Shown here: positions 35,133-46,630 of the stretch, in pieces
Position numbering within the stretch: the stretch's first letter is position 1
Layout of the letters: each line of letters begins with the position of its first letter
Assembly (NCBI GenBank): GCA_032622095.1
Contig: CP136066.1
Coordinates: 149,141,559 to 149,205,558, forward strand
Reading direction: 5' to 3'
Length of the DNA stretch: 64,000 nucleotides
Source of the DNA: Siphonodentalium dalli
Taxonomy: Eukaryota; Mollusca; Scaphopoda; Gadilida; Siphonodentaliidae
Program-made: the position numbers and the translations under genes
The notes under the pieces: generated by a model
What the model was told of the DNA's origin: nothing
Database searches by the model: none
Seen by the model: only the letters and a program-made list of their open reading frames with translations

Positions 35133-37876
35133 AAATAATGTACACTATATACCTGTGTAAGCAGCTGGGACTAATTCGTGAAAATATTATATGCATGTGT
35201 ATGTAGCCTTAACTATAAGGCTAGAGGCAGCATCAGCATCGTCTCCACATATTCATCTATCGATTGGCTTGGCTCGAAGTGTCGCTTGTCAAAGATCTTG
35301 CAGGAAGAGGACTTTTGAAATTTAATTGCAAACCGTTGATTGAAGTACTCAACACGACAACAACAAAGGGCGTTTACTATCCATGACATACCTGTTGTTC
35401 TGGGATATTGAATATCACTCTTATGATACTGGTGCCCCTTTGTGGTCGTTTGATTGTCGTCAGAGATCAGAATTCGAGAGGGGTCCAAATTAACATTTGG
35501 TTAATCAAACAACGTTCCATTGAAATTAACTTTCTATAGGAAAGACCATACTGCTCTTCGAAGCTCCCCGGATCTACTTGGGTTATGGCTATGTCTGGAA
35601 AAGACTAGAACATTGAACCTTTAAATTGGCGAAACACAATGGCAATTCAAATTTCGAGAAGGATAAAGTGTTTACATCTTTTGCAAAGAAACTGGCTAAT
35701 ATTGACAATTTTTGCACACTAATTGGTTCATCGTTCTTACGTCTAAACCAGGAATAACAACTCACGAACTCTCACATACTGCACTGGGCATTCATCTATG
35801 TCATCTGTGTTAAGTCATTAGATTAACACAATTTTGCAGTTTCGCGGGCTCCGCGATGAACTAGCCCGCGATGAATCCCACTATTTATCGATCCGCAATG
35901 CTTCCAATCGCAATCCAATTGTGGCCGCGATTGGCCTGGTACACCCGCGATAGACGCACGGTATATGGTGTATGTTGATACACTGAGTCATATAGAGTAA
36001 TGCCCTAAATAATCGACTCCTTAGCAGAATTATTTGTTGCCCATAATTCTGCTGTGGTTAAGGAATCGATAATTTATGCATTACTGTGGTCCCAACATAT
36101 TCAACGCCTATGGAATTCTGAGATGCCTGTACTTTTGTGCATAAGTTGGAGGCAGTGTTCGCCCTGTCGTTGGCCATTTTAGCAAATTGCGAAAACAAAT
36201 ACAAAGTGGGTAAATTAAATATGCTTGTGGCTAAAAATATGGCTACAGGCATTTTTTTTGTCCACCACAGAGTGAACGACAATTTATTGTAAACAAAAGA
36301 AATTAACCGGCTCAGCACAAGACGGCTTAACGTTATTCGTGAGAGCTGACGAGAACTGCGAGATTACGGGTGTGTTCGATTAGCTATACTGTCGGGCGTT
36401 GATCGTTTAGAGGTGGATTCTTTAGACGCCATCACAATTGAGTAAACATAGGTTTATGAAATGGCTTCCTGTGTAACAAAAGGGCTTCATTTTACGGTGT
36501 TTTAAACTGATTGCAAAAAGTGAAGTCATATATACGCTCAATTCAATAGCTTCTCACATTCGACTATGCAGCCTCTGTTCGTTCAAGAAAGTTTAACGTA
36601 TTTAAGATATATATAATTATCCGCGATTTTGTCCAGAAAATGATCATTTTTAATCGTAAGGAACCGTAACGAATCAGTCAAGGACCATCACAATACCGGC
36701 GATAGAACGACTTCTGATGTAACAGTTCCTACACAGTGTGCAATGTACATGTGGAAGCCTTGCTTTGCATCCACCTCACTTCACATAGGTATCCATTGCA
36801 CATAGGACTACCTCAAATAATTTGGAAAGAAAGTGTTTCCTGCTATCTTGCATTTCCCAACACTTCATTCTAGTATTATGAGGAAGCTGGAATGGCAAAT
36901 CCTTTAAAAATGTCGGTTCCTGTTGTGTCAGTTCATGTCGATATTGTCTTTGCCAGTGGCACACATTCCATCATGAGAGCTCATAGGGACACATAGAACA
37001 TATTGGCTTTGACCTATGTGTCATTATAATCATGACAGTTCCATTCAATCACTACTTGAGAATGTGAATTTTACACCGGTTCAATGAAGTTGTCTGACAC
37101 CATTTGCAAATTTAGTCAGAAACCAGTACATGTCAGATCAGAGTTGAACTTCTGAAGGTTTGTGCGATATTAAAGCAGCTTGTAGATATGAAGTATCTGA
37201 CACTGAAAATAGAAATAAAACACTTTAAGTATACAATGCACATACAACACCAATCTGGACATGGATGTGGGAGTCTGGTTGAACAACTGATCAATTGTAT
37301 GCTGCATTATAAGTCTAATAAGTACTATGGCTTCTTTTCGAGGAGTTTGAACTGTTAAATAAAGGAATGACTAAAAGTACTTCCTGCTTAGCTGACCGGT
37401 TTGAACTATTAGTACATATAAATGATTCAGGTAAGTGAATTTTTTTTTAACATGAAAAATTAATAGTATTGCTGTCATCATTAAAACAACATTAGAATAA
37501 TTACTAGCTTGGTACCGGGAGTTGCTTAGTTAAGTGAGGATTAAATTGTTAGTGCACATTCAAGACTTCTATCCAAGTCATTTAAATTGATTATTAGTGA
37601 TTTTGAGTCAACTGAGATATCTGGACCTATTCCACGAGACACCATGGGAAAGTTCCACTAATTCTCCCTCCATATCATCTAAACTGAAGATAAACGCATT
37701 TGTTACTGATGATTAGTGCCACTTTAAGTCATCTGAGCACCTATCCCATGGTAATCCCTTGGTCAAATTACCCATTTGAATAAATTTTCTTATATATCTT
37801 CTAATATGATACTAAATACTCTTTATTAGTCATCTATCTTTGTTCATATAATTTTTTAGTCCTCCTTTATATCATA
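35133..37876. other. No recognisable gene
   Basis: Unique AT-rich sequence with stops in all frames. An imperfect palindrome near 36000-36084 contains GCAGAATTAT and ATAATTCTGC around a 9-base loop. A GC-richer stretch at 35840-35950 has repeated CGCGAT words. No exon, RNA gene or element end is supported. Confidence 0.4.
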
Positions 37877-38530
37877 CTAGCAGGATAGCCCACCACTGGC
37901 GTGGATCGTCTCATGGCTTTGTTCGAAAAAGCAATTGCAACAGCTTCCGAGACACGTATGCTGCACCTAGGTGTAAAATTTCGTCGAAATCCGCCAGTTT
38001 TACCCGATTTGACCTTGAATTGATCATTTTCAAGGTCAAGGTCAGGTCGGGGTCACAATTTGACCCGTCCATGACACTTCCCGCACAAAAGTACCCATAG
38101 GTTGCAAGTTTGAGCTCAATTGGTTCGAGTCTATAAAGGACACGCACATATAGATCATTTGTGGGTACCCGTTTGAAGGTGAAGGTCACCTCGCGCGGAA
38201 AAACTGACCCGATAAAAATCTCCCCCGTTCCTTGGAACCCCTAAGTACGAAATTAAGTACTAAATTTCATCTCGAGACGGTCAATGGAGCCGTATTTATA
38301 CTCGTCATGTATATAGACGCTCTTTATCAACGACACTGCGGATATACGAACGCTCTTTAACTATCAACGCGTTTAAACCCACAGTGCCGTTGTTTGTGAC
38401 TGAGTGGAGAATGGGTGCTGGGAGCTTCTCCAAAACGCCGCAACCGACCATTCCCGTGGCTTTTTATCCTTAGATAGGAAGTTTGAGGTAAATCGGTCCA
38501 GCCGTTTTCGATTATATAAAATATATATAT
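37877..38530 (-). mobile_element. Helitron-like element, 3' end defined
   Basis: The minus strand ends CCAGTGGTGGGCTATC followed by CTGCTAG and T, the Helitron 3' signature. The body contains GGTCAAGGTCAGGTCGGGG. Near the proposed 5' side, ATCGAAAACGGCTGGACCG resembles the head-proximal segment of the Helitron at 39658. The exact 5' start is obscured by TA-rich sequence. Confidence 0.5.
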
Positions 38531-38543
38531 ACACACATATATA

Positions 38544-38566
38544 TCTCATATATATTTTGAAGACCT

Positions 38567-38602
<36 letters not shown>

Positions 38603-39657
38603 TTGTCTGTCATTAATACAAATCTACGATTCTCGACCGATCGGGACGAAACTTGGTACGTGTGTGTAGTTTGACCAGGCGGTGGTCGTTGTCGTATTGG
38701 CATGCGCAGACGAGATCTCGGAAATGGGTGGAGCTATCGACTTGAAATTTGGTACGCGAATGTATCTTGCCCCGGATACGAATTTTATCGGGTCGCCGAG
38801 CCCGTGCGACGCCAGTTTCGCGCATGCGCAGACGAGATCTCGGAAACGGGTGGAGCTATCGACTTGAAATTTAGTATGCGAATGTATCTTGCCCCGGATA
38901 CGAATTTTATCGGGTCGCCGAGCCCGTGCGACGCCAGCTTCGCGCATGCGCAGACCAGATCTCGGAAACGGGTGGAGCTATCGACTTGAAATTTGGTTTT
39001 TGAATAGCCCGGACAACGTCGGGCTCATTTAAAATATATCTATACGCACATATATATCTCATATATATTTTGAAGACCTCTGTCTGTCTGTCTGTTTGTC
39101 TCTCTGTCATTAATACAAATCTACGATTCTCGACCGATCGGGACGAAACTTGGTACTTGTGTGTAGTTTGACCAGGCGGTGGCCGTTGTCGTATTGGCGA
39201 GCCCGTGCGACTCCCGTGCAGCGCATGCGCAGACGAGATCTCGGAAACGGGTGGAGCTATCGACTTGAAATTTGGTATGTGAATGTATCTTGCCCCGAGT
39301 ACGAATTTTATCGGGTCGCTGAGCCCGTGCGACGCCAACTTCGCGCATGCACAGACGAGATCTCGGAAACGGGTGGAGCTATCGACTTGAAATTTGGTAT
39401 GTGAATGTATCTTGCCCCAGTTGCGAATTTTATCGGGTCGCCGAGCCCATGCGACGCCAGCTTCGCGCATGCGCAGACCAGATCTCGGAAACGGGTGGAG
39501 CTATCGACATTTGGTTTTTGAATAGCCCGGACAACGTCGGGAGCTATCGACTTGAAATTTGGTTTTTGAATAGCCCGGACAACGTCGGGCTGGGTAGAGC
39601 CATCGACTTGAAATTTGGTTTTTGAATAGCCCGGACAACGTCGGGCTCATCGGCTAG
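38544..39657 (+). mobile_element. Helitron-like element, dimeric head, ~122-bp subrepeats
   Basis: The head TCTCATATATATTTTGAAGA followed by (CTGT)n occurs at 38544 and again at 39057. The 3' end reads AGCCCGGACAACGTCGGGCT then CATCGGCTAG. Inside are about six units of ~122 bp containing GAGATCTCGGAAACGGGTGG and TTTTATCGGGTCGCCGAGCC. No Rep/helicase is present, so it is non-autonomous. The two heads suggest internal duplication or nesting of closely related copies. Open frames are in phase with the subrepeat and are not genes. Confidence 0.6.
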
Positions 39658-40401
39658 TCTATTATATATTTTGGAAGATCTGTCTGTGTGTCTCTGTGTG
39701 TGTGTGTCTGTAATCGATGGACTCGAAAACGGCCGAGCCGATTTCGATGAAACGTGGTATGTGGGGGTATTTTCGTCCGGGGAGTGACATAGGCCTATTA
39801 ATTTGTCCGTGCGACGTGATCTTGACCTTGAAATCGGGTAATTTCAAGGTCAAACTTCCGAATATCACGGGATTTCGATGAAACTTGGTATGTGGGGGTA
39901 ACTTCGGCCGGGGAGTGGCATGAACCTATTAATTTGCCCGTGCGACGTGACCTTGACCTTGAAATCAGGTCATTTCAAGGTCAAACGCCCGAATATCACT
40001 GGATTTCGATGAAACTTGGTATGTGTGGGTACTTTCGGCCGGGGAGTCTCATACGCCTCTTCATTTGCCCGTGCGACGTGACTTTGACCTTGAAATCGGG
40101 TCAATTTAAGGTCAAATCGCCAATTTTGATGGGATTACGACGAAATTTGATACGTGGGGTTACTTTTGTCCACTGAGTGTTTTGGACGGGTCGAGTCGTG
40201 ACCCCGACCTGACCTTGACCTTCAAAATGATCAATTCAAGGTCAAATCGGGTAAAACCGGATGGATTTCGACGGGCAGGTTTGTCGGGTACTTTTGTCCG
40301 GGCAGTGTTTTGGACTGGTCAAATCGTGACCCCACTTGACCTTGACCTTCAAAATGGACAATTTAAGGCCAAAGCCCGGACGAAGTCGGGTCACCTTCTA
40401 G
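39658..40401 (+). mobile_element. Non-autonomous Helitron, 744 bp
   Basis: It begins TCTATTATATATTTTGGAAG and (CTGT/TGTG)n immediately after the CTAG of the preceding Helitron. It ends with the hairpin CCCGGACGAAGTCGGG, then TCACCTTCTAG, followed by T. It carries ~120-bp subrepeats with TTGACCTTGAAATC and GATGAAACTTGGTATGTG. Start-to-end juxtaposition with its neighbour is the tandem pattern known for Helitrons. No coding capacity. Confidence 0.7.
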
Positions 40402-40438
40402 TATACATATATACGGAGTTCTCAAAATATATAGCAGA

Positions 40439-40745
40439 CTAGCAGATTAGCCCGCCACTGGCGGCATTCGCCCATGGCTTTGTTACAGAACGTCAGGGCT
40501 ATTTAGGAATTTCTTTGCCAGAAACATGACTATATGGGTGTATATGAGCAAGGACACGGGCGCATGCGAAATTGGACCCGATTTGACCTTGAATTGACAA
40601 TTTAGAACGTCAAGGTCAGGATCACGATTTGACCCGTCCAATAGACTCCCATGACAAAAGTAATCCTAGGTATCAAATTTCGTCCGTCGAAATCCGCCAG
40701 TTTTACCCGATTTGATTTTAACTCAAGTAGATAATTTTTTTAATA
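40439..40745 (-). mobile_element. Helitron 3' fragment facing the previous element
   Basis: The minus strand ends GCCGCCAGTGGCGGGCTA then ATCTGCTAG. The body has GGTCAAGGTCAGG-type words and stops without a recognisable head near 40745. Its 3' terminus lies only ~37 bp from that of the plus-strand Helitron, tail to tail. Confidence 0.55.
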
Positions 40746-41304
40746 GCGACGCCTCATATACACACGCTCATTAATTATCACGCTTTAAGAACATGCAGGT
40801 AACCAATTTCAATGAAAATTAACCAAACTTGTAGCCAAGAAACAGCTAAATTCTGTTACACAGATTTAACCAAAATTCCGGCCATTCTGGAAGCCATCTG
40901 AGGTAAATGGATTTGATCCACTTTTACCCGAGTCCAGATTCCAGACCTAGACAATGGATTCGTTCCACTTTATATTTGGGTCAGATTCCAGATCATATTT
41001 AGCGAACTTTTACCCGCGACCTAACTCTACATGACTTAGCACTTAGTGAGGTGTGGAAAATAATAGCATAACAATATAAATGTATCCAAAATAGGCTAAG
41101 AATATAAGCTGTATCAGAAATTGTAAATGCTATATTTTGGGACGGAGCCGGCAAATACCGTATTTTCACTCAAGTAGATAAACGCTATTAAATAGCCTAT
41201 ACGTTAAAGTGCAGGTCGCGACTATTTCGGTTATATGCACGCATTTATGTAATTCAACTCCAAATAGTACGGTGGCTGGATGAGGACATGGGGAATTTTA
41301 TTTT
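40746..41304. other. No recognisable gene
   Basis: Unique AT-rich sequence. ACTCAAGTAGATAA occurs at about 40720 and 41170, perhaps from a decayed repeat. Confidence 0.35.
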
Positions 41305-41475
41305 TATCTCGTTTAAACGAGATAACTATCTCGTTTAAACGAGATAGCAGATGGGAAATTTTATTTTTATCTCGTTTAAACGAGATAACTTATCTCGTTT
41401 AAACGAGATAGCAGGTGGGAAATTTTATTTTTATCTCGTTCAAACGAGATAACTTATTTCGTTTAAACGAGATAG
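41305..41475. repeat. Array of GTTTAAAC-centred palindromes
   Basis: Six copies of the 18-bp palindrome ATCTCGTTTAAACGAGAT (two with one change) occur in pairs separated by AACT-type spacers. The pairs repeat every ~65 bp with GGGAAATTTTATTTTT between. Both strands read the same, so the array could extrude or bind a dimeric protein. Confidence 0.9.
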
Positions 41476-41529
41476 TTATAATACAACAGTTACTAGTGGC
41501 CAGTCCAGACAGTTGCACCGGGAATGTAT

Positions 41530-42020
41530 AGGGAACTTCTTGTACCCACCCACCACACCATCCCGCCACTCATAGTATCTTATGCGCCGCAGGCGCTCGT
41601 ATATAGGTAGTACCCACCACCCCATCCCACCACCCATAGTATCTTATGCACCGCAGGCGCTCGTATATAGGTGGTACCCAAACACCACCCCATCCCACCA
41701 CCCATATAGTATATTGTGCGCCGCAGGCGCTCGTATATAGGTAGTTACCCACCCACCACCCCATCCCGCCACCCATAGTATCTAATGCGCCGCAGGCGCT
41801 CGTATATAGCTAGTTATATATACCCACCCACCACCCCATCCCATCACTATGGGTGACGTGATGGGTTGGTGGGTGGGGTATACAACCTATATACGAGCGC
41901 CTGCGGCGCATTGGATACTATGGGTGATGGGATGGGTGGCCGGTGGGTAACTATACCTATATACGAGCGCCTGCGGCGCACAATATACTATGGGTGAAGG
42001 GTGGGTAACTACCTATATAC
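41530..42020. repeat. Inverted ~67-bp minisatellite
   Basis: Four units carrying GCGCCGCAGGCGCTCGTATA and CACCCCATCCCACCACCC run in one orientation (near 41584, 41651, 41720, 41787). Two run in the opposite orientation (near 41888 and 41959). The symmetry centre is near 41850. The whole forms a potential large hairpin with GC-rich stems. Confidence 0.85.
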
Positions 42021-42782
42021 GTAAGCATTACAGCAAGCCGTCGCAACTAAGGGTGGGGGTATTATTTTGTATCAACGTCTGAAAACACTGGCACTGCCGA
42101 TGTCATTTCAATCTCACAATCAGTTGAATATTATATACATGTAGACACCAATTTGCTGATGTCCAGTCCACCTGTTTTGTTTTGCATTCAATTGTAGTAA
42201 TATTGCAGAGGCATGAATGTACTCTGTTGTCCAAAATATCCCGCTACACTGACTTTGAAGGACACATGGATGCCATTTTGTTGTGAAATAAAACATATGA
42301 TCGCCGGATAATCATATTAAGAGTTGAATCTGATTGGCTACTTTGAATAAATCGCACGACCCGATCGTAGAAAATCTAAATTATTTTATTCCTTGCGGGG
42401 CCGAACGTGCAACAAAATGTCGTACGATTTTCCACGACTCACGATAGGTATACAATTTGAGCCATAACGTTGCCCGATATTTGTCTTACGATACATATCA
42501 CATTGTGTGCGGTGCGCTTTATCTCAAGTTTAACTCGAAGATCACCAAGAAGGATGTGCCATTTGGCATTGAAAGTTTAGCAAAAGTTTATGTTGTCAAT
42601 CATTGAATCAATTTACCAGAATGTTGTCTCAAGTTTCAACACAAACTGTCAATAAACTGTCCTTGCTGTAGTGTACTAGTACAGAACAGTGTGTTATGTG
42701 ATACTTTCCCAAATGCATTATCACGGTGAAATCCATTTTACCAACTTCGTGTGCCAGTTTTCTATTAGTAGAAAAGTTAACA
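42021..42782. other. No recognisable gene
   Basis: Unique sequence between the minisatellite and the LINE-flanking repeat. No exon was recognised. Confidence 0.4.
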
Positions 42783-44201
42783 ATATAATAATCTGTTTCA
42801 ACCATCGATTTCCGTTTGGTCTACAAAAAATCTGGTTTTGTTGACTGGTACCCTTTACAAGACTTTGTTTATAAATTAATCCTTTAGTTGTTCACATAAT
42901 CACAGATAGAATGAGATAGATAATTGATTCGTTCAGAATTAATTGCCTGAGTGATGAGAGACTCAGTCAGTGACTGAGTAAGCTGGGTGACTCAGGTCAG
43001 GGCCGATTCAGTCACTGCATAAGTCTGCCCCTGGCCTGGAATTGCTGAATGTGTTACATTCGCAGACAAACAAGGCCGACTATACTATCTACTCATAACT
43101 CACCTTCTATAGCATGCGTAGGCAGGTTTGTTTCGTTCATATCATGTGTGGTAATTCCTCTAATGGGCGAATAATAACGCCGAGGTGGTGCATGGTTTTC
43201 AGAAACTGTTTGAATTTTATTATTTATCTAACAATCGTCCGTGACTGGCGTAAGTAACGTTAATTCTGATTGGGTTAGATAAACGCGATTATCCAATCGC
43301 TGCATAATTATGTGACTCGGAAAGCCGTGATCAAGAGTTCAAAGAGCGTGTCAAAGGTCAAGATATTTTTGGAACACATTTTTTCGTTCAACAGTATTGC
43401 AGATTCAATGCTCTCCGAGTGTCGAGTGTGTGTATACCTTACTTACGGAGCCAACTACGTGCGCTTATCAGTGGTGCCAGCATTGGAGATAAACTTTCTC
43501 TAATTTTTTAAACTAGTTTTGAGGAAAATTAATTCACTTCAAATCTTAACCTCACTAGCAGACGCAGAGTTACACAACATGCAATATAAACGACTAATTG
43601 TGCGAACACATTCCACCAAACAGAAGGCCCAAAGCTAAAGTGGCATTACTTGCTCATTTCGTAACACGAAAACAGTAGCCGCTTCACAAATGACGAACGA
43701 AATAGTTCCACATTCGAACAGTTGTCATTGTTGCAATAAATTGTCGAACACGTCTAACTAACATCTGCCTGTCATATATACACATGTTTCCTTTTCTAAT
43801 GTTACAGATATGGACACTTCCCATGACAAACATCATTAGTCTAGTTGTTTAACTTCATAGCAATACGCGTGTTTCTCGGAATCTATGCAGGTGCAACAGT
43901 GTGACGTATTCATGTCGCTTTCACAAGACCATGTCTTTTTCACGTATTAACCATGATAACGCGCTTTATTTTTACAGTATATCTACCGAAATCATCCCAG
44001 GTAATCACGAATATCGTATCAAATTTATCCCCAGATATACCGTTGCGAAGCTACTGGAATGTGCCGAAGATTGGTATAAAAAAAAAATCGGAATGAGGCT
44101 CTTGGGTTGGGAGAAAAATGATCCATCACGACATGGGATGTGGGCATGGAAACATCTCACCATCGTGGCCATATATTTGGTCGGGACATTCGGCAACCCT
44201 C
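42783..44201 (+). repeat. Long direct repeat, left copy, flanking full-length LINE
   Basis: It is about 1419 bp, from ATATAATAATCTGTTTCAAC to ACATTCGGCAACCCTC. It repeats the copy at 50651 with scattered substitutions and several indels. Its right edge is the point where the LINE 5' region begins. It does not start TG or end CA and has no LTR features. A frame shared by both copies (from about 43901) has no recognised domain. Clustered TGACTCA-like words occur near 42960-43020. Best explained as the target sequence duplicated around the LINE. Confidence 0.88.
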
Positions 44202-44639
44202 TATATAGATTGGATTGCGTCCCCTGTCATGGTCGGTTGTTTCGCGGACATTATTTGTTTACCTTATCATCGACGATAAACGGGACCCTTAGAACCACCA
44301 TTCTCGGTGTAGGATAGCTAAACCAGTTCTTTTCGTATATTCACTGTTATACTTTGGACATTTACTTTGGACTTCCTGCATTTTGTTATTAGAACTTTGG
44401 AAAATTACGAATTCGTTGAACGAGGTAATTATCGCACACTCACGCCCAAAATAACGTCGGCGTAACCATTGTTCTACATCGCACGTGACTTTAAATCAGC
44501 CCAATCAAGAGCTACTGTATCCCAATCAAAATGTGAACACCATCGCTGGTTGCAATCACAATTTGACGGCGAAGTGAACACTGCTTCCAATAAGCTGATT
44601 GCCTTGATCAACCTGCAAATACACTATAGCTGATCCGTT
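44202..44639 (+). promoter_or_regulatory. LINE 5' UTR, presumed internal promoter
   Basis: Non-repeated sequence between the flanking repeat and ORF1. LINEs generally carry their promoter inside the 5' UTR. I see no convincing TATA or initiator to single out, so this is assigned by position only. Confidence 0.4.
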
Positions 44640-46499
44640 ATGTCCAGTGACCGTGTCACAACACAGGGTACAATATTTGTTGACCCCATCACCGGCGCCA
44701 CCATCATGGATATTTCGCAGAGGATTGACTCAGACCAATTTGGTCCCCAAGGTACCACGATGAACACCAACCATCAATCTTATAAGGGTGCACCATTGGA
44801 TGACCCCAAAGAATTTCGAAATGCATTCGGTCAACTCCAAGATGTATCCTCATGCAGTGCGCAACCGGACACCACATGTAATGTAGTAGCTTCATTGGCA
44901 ATAGTGTCCTGTCTGAAATTCATCAGCAACACTCCCCGGGATATCTTGATAAAGGATATCATAACGACTGCAGATAGAAACCCCTTAATACTGGGCAAAA
45001 TCAGGGATGTCATATTTGCGGAAGTAAAATCTCATAAAGTATTTGGATACAGTCAAAATAGCTACCTCAAACAACGTAGAGGGAAAGAAGGCTGCACTCC
45101 AATTCATGAGAAACTGGCTGCTGACATATTTACTCTGCTACACTATCTCGTGGACCAAGACACCCCACTGGGGGAAATGCTCAGCAAATCGGTCGGATCG
45201 GTGTTCCAGTATCGAGACGACTCTATTGCACTAACCCCGAGAGACAATGTATATACATGTAGCACGGATTTCACCGAATTTAAAGCACAAATCATCCAAA
45301 TGCTCTCGGATAATGGCACACGAACACAGCAAGTACTTGACGAAATACCAAACATAAAGCAAACTGTTTCTAACCTTGAGTTTCGATTGTCTGACATAGA
45401 ACGGGGAGCGAGAGAGACACATAAGGACAATAATACAGACATAAGCAATAAGCTGGATGACATACAAGTTTCTGTGGGCAAAATCGAAACTGCTATGACT
45501 GAAAGCACACAGTTACTGGAATCAAACGAGTACAAAACAGAACGGCTTATTTCGGAGAAATTGGGTGACATGAACAACTGTGAGTCTGAAATAAGGGAAA
45601 TCAAGTCTGATATAGTCGAGTCCATCGACCGCGCCCAATATGTAGTGCATGCGGTGAATAGAAACTCTGGGTCAATCGGTTCCATAAAGGAGAAGTTAGA
45701 GAGAATGTCGCAGAAACAGGCCGAATTCATGAGCGACTCGGGTAGAATGGAAGAAAACTTCGAGAAATTGACAACTGAAAAGCGTACGTTCGGAGATTCC
45801 ATTTGTGATAAACTGGATGAGTTCTCTGGCTTCATCACCAAAATGGTTCAAAATCTGACAGCAGAGAGAGATGACATGGATGGTACCGCTGGAGACGCAC
45901 ACCAGGACAGATATTATGAAGAATTCTCTTCTCGTCATACCGATGAGTTCACTGGTGGTGACTGTGAATCAAATGCATGGGAACACGATCGTCAGCATTC
46001 AGACAGGTCGGAACACTCGCAGAGCAAGCGGGATAACTCTAATCCTAACCCGAACCACGAACGAGACAATTGTGACAAATATACACGCGAATATGTTAAC
46101 GAAGATGATGATGGGTGGACACACGTCAGGTATGGTCGCAACTATTCTAACAGTGAGGATAAATCCCACCAGAAGGGCACTGGGAGAGATCGTTCAGATT
46201 TGGACAATGCTGATGTATATCGTACACGAAATGAGTATCCGATTCAGACAACCCGCCTCTTCGTGTCGCATATTCCTGACCATTTCACCGCCGAGGATCT
46301 GGCTCACCACTTGTTTGACACGAACGTGAAATTTACCATTGTTCGCATGTTCCGTTTACGTAAAAATGGTATTATGTCAGCCCGTATCAATGTTGATGTA
46401 AATCATGCTATGTACTGCAAAGGGCCAGATTGTTGGCCAAAATTCGTCACATGTAGCGATTGGGTATCCTATAACTCATCCAAAAACTACTTCCAGTAA
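44640..46499 (+). CDS. LINE ORF1 protein, coiled coil plus RRM-like C-terminus
   Basis: A 619-residue protein expected to bind LINE RNA and form the ribonucleoprotein with ORF2. Residues 1-200 are mixed and contain several cysteines with no known domain. About 210-410 show heptad-like spacing with alternating acidic and basic residues, likely a coiled coil for multimerisation. About 415-530 are very acidic, Asn/Ser/His-rich and probably disordered. About 537-609 (TTRLFVSHIPDHFTAEDLAH to WPKFVTCSDWV) have the beta-alpha-beta look of an RNA-recognition-type fold. No CCHC zinc knuckle is evident. The start is the first Met of a long open frame ~440 bp into the element. Product class is inferred from position and architecture. 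Confidence 0.82.
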   Translation: MSSDRVTTQGTIFVDPITGATIMDISQRIDSDQFGPQGTTMNTNHQSYKGAPLDDPKEFRNAFGQLQDVSSCSAQPDTTCNVVASLAIVSCLKFISNTPRDILIKDIITTADRNPLILGKIRDVIFAEVKSHKVFGYSQNSYLKQRRGKEGCTPIHEKLAADIFTLLHYLVDQDTPLGEMLSKSVGSVFQYRDDSIALTPRDNVYTCSTDFTEFKAQIIQMLSDNGTRTQQVLDEIPNIKQTVSNLEFRLSDIERGARETHKDNNTDISNKLDDIQVSVGKIETAMTESTQLLESNEYKTERLISEKLGDMNNCESEIREIKSDIVESIDRAQYVVHAVNRNSGSIGSIKEKLERMSQKQAEFMSDSGRMEENFEKLTTEKRTFGDSICDKLDEFSGFITKMVQNLTAERDDMDGTAGDAHQDRYYEEFSSRHTDEFTGGDCESNAWEHDRQHSDRSEHSQSKRDNSNPNPNHERDNCDKYTREYVNEDDDGWTHVRYGRNYSNSEDKSHQKGTGRDRSDLDNADVYRTRNEYPIQTTRLFVSHIPDHFTAEDLAHHLFDTNVKFTIVRMFRLRKNGIMSARINVDVNHAMYCKGPDCWPKFVTCSDWVSYNSSKNYFQ

Positions 46500-46630
46500 G
46501 TTATTCACCACATATACAAAATATCAAGGTGTGTCTCAAGTTGAAAAAACATATTAATCCCATTCATATTTAATAATCCGTATATATTTATCAGATACCT
46601 AAACCTATCCTATTATCATTTGATTACTCA

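Noticed and set aside
38544-39625. Arginine-rich open frames as proteins
   Set aside because: They repeat with the ~122-bp Helitron subrepeat on both strands.
42950-43030. Cluster of TGACTCA-like words as an enhancer
   Set aside because: The words overlap short palindromes and occur in both repeat copies; no further regulatory context supports the idea.
43901-44317. 138-codon frame as a gene upstream of the LINE
   Set aside because: Its first ~100 codons lie in the flanking repeat and the rest in the LINE 5' region; the right repeat copy gives a different ending, so the frame is not conserved as a unit.
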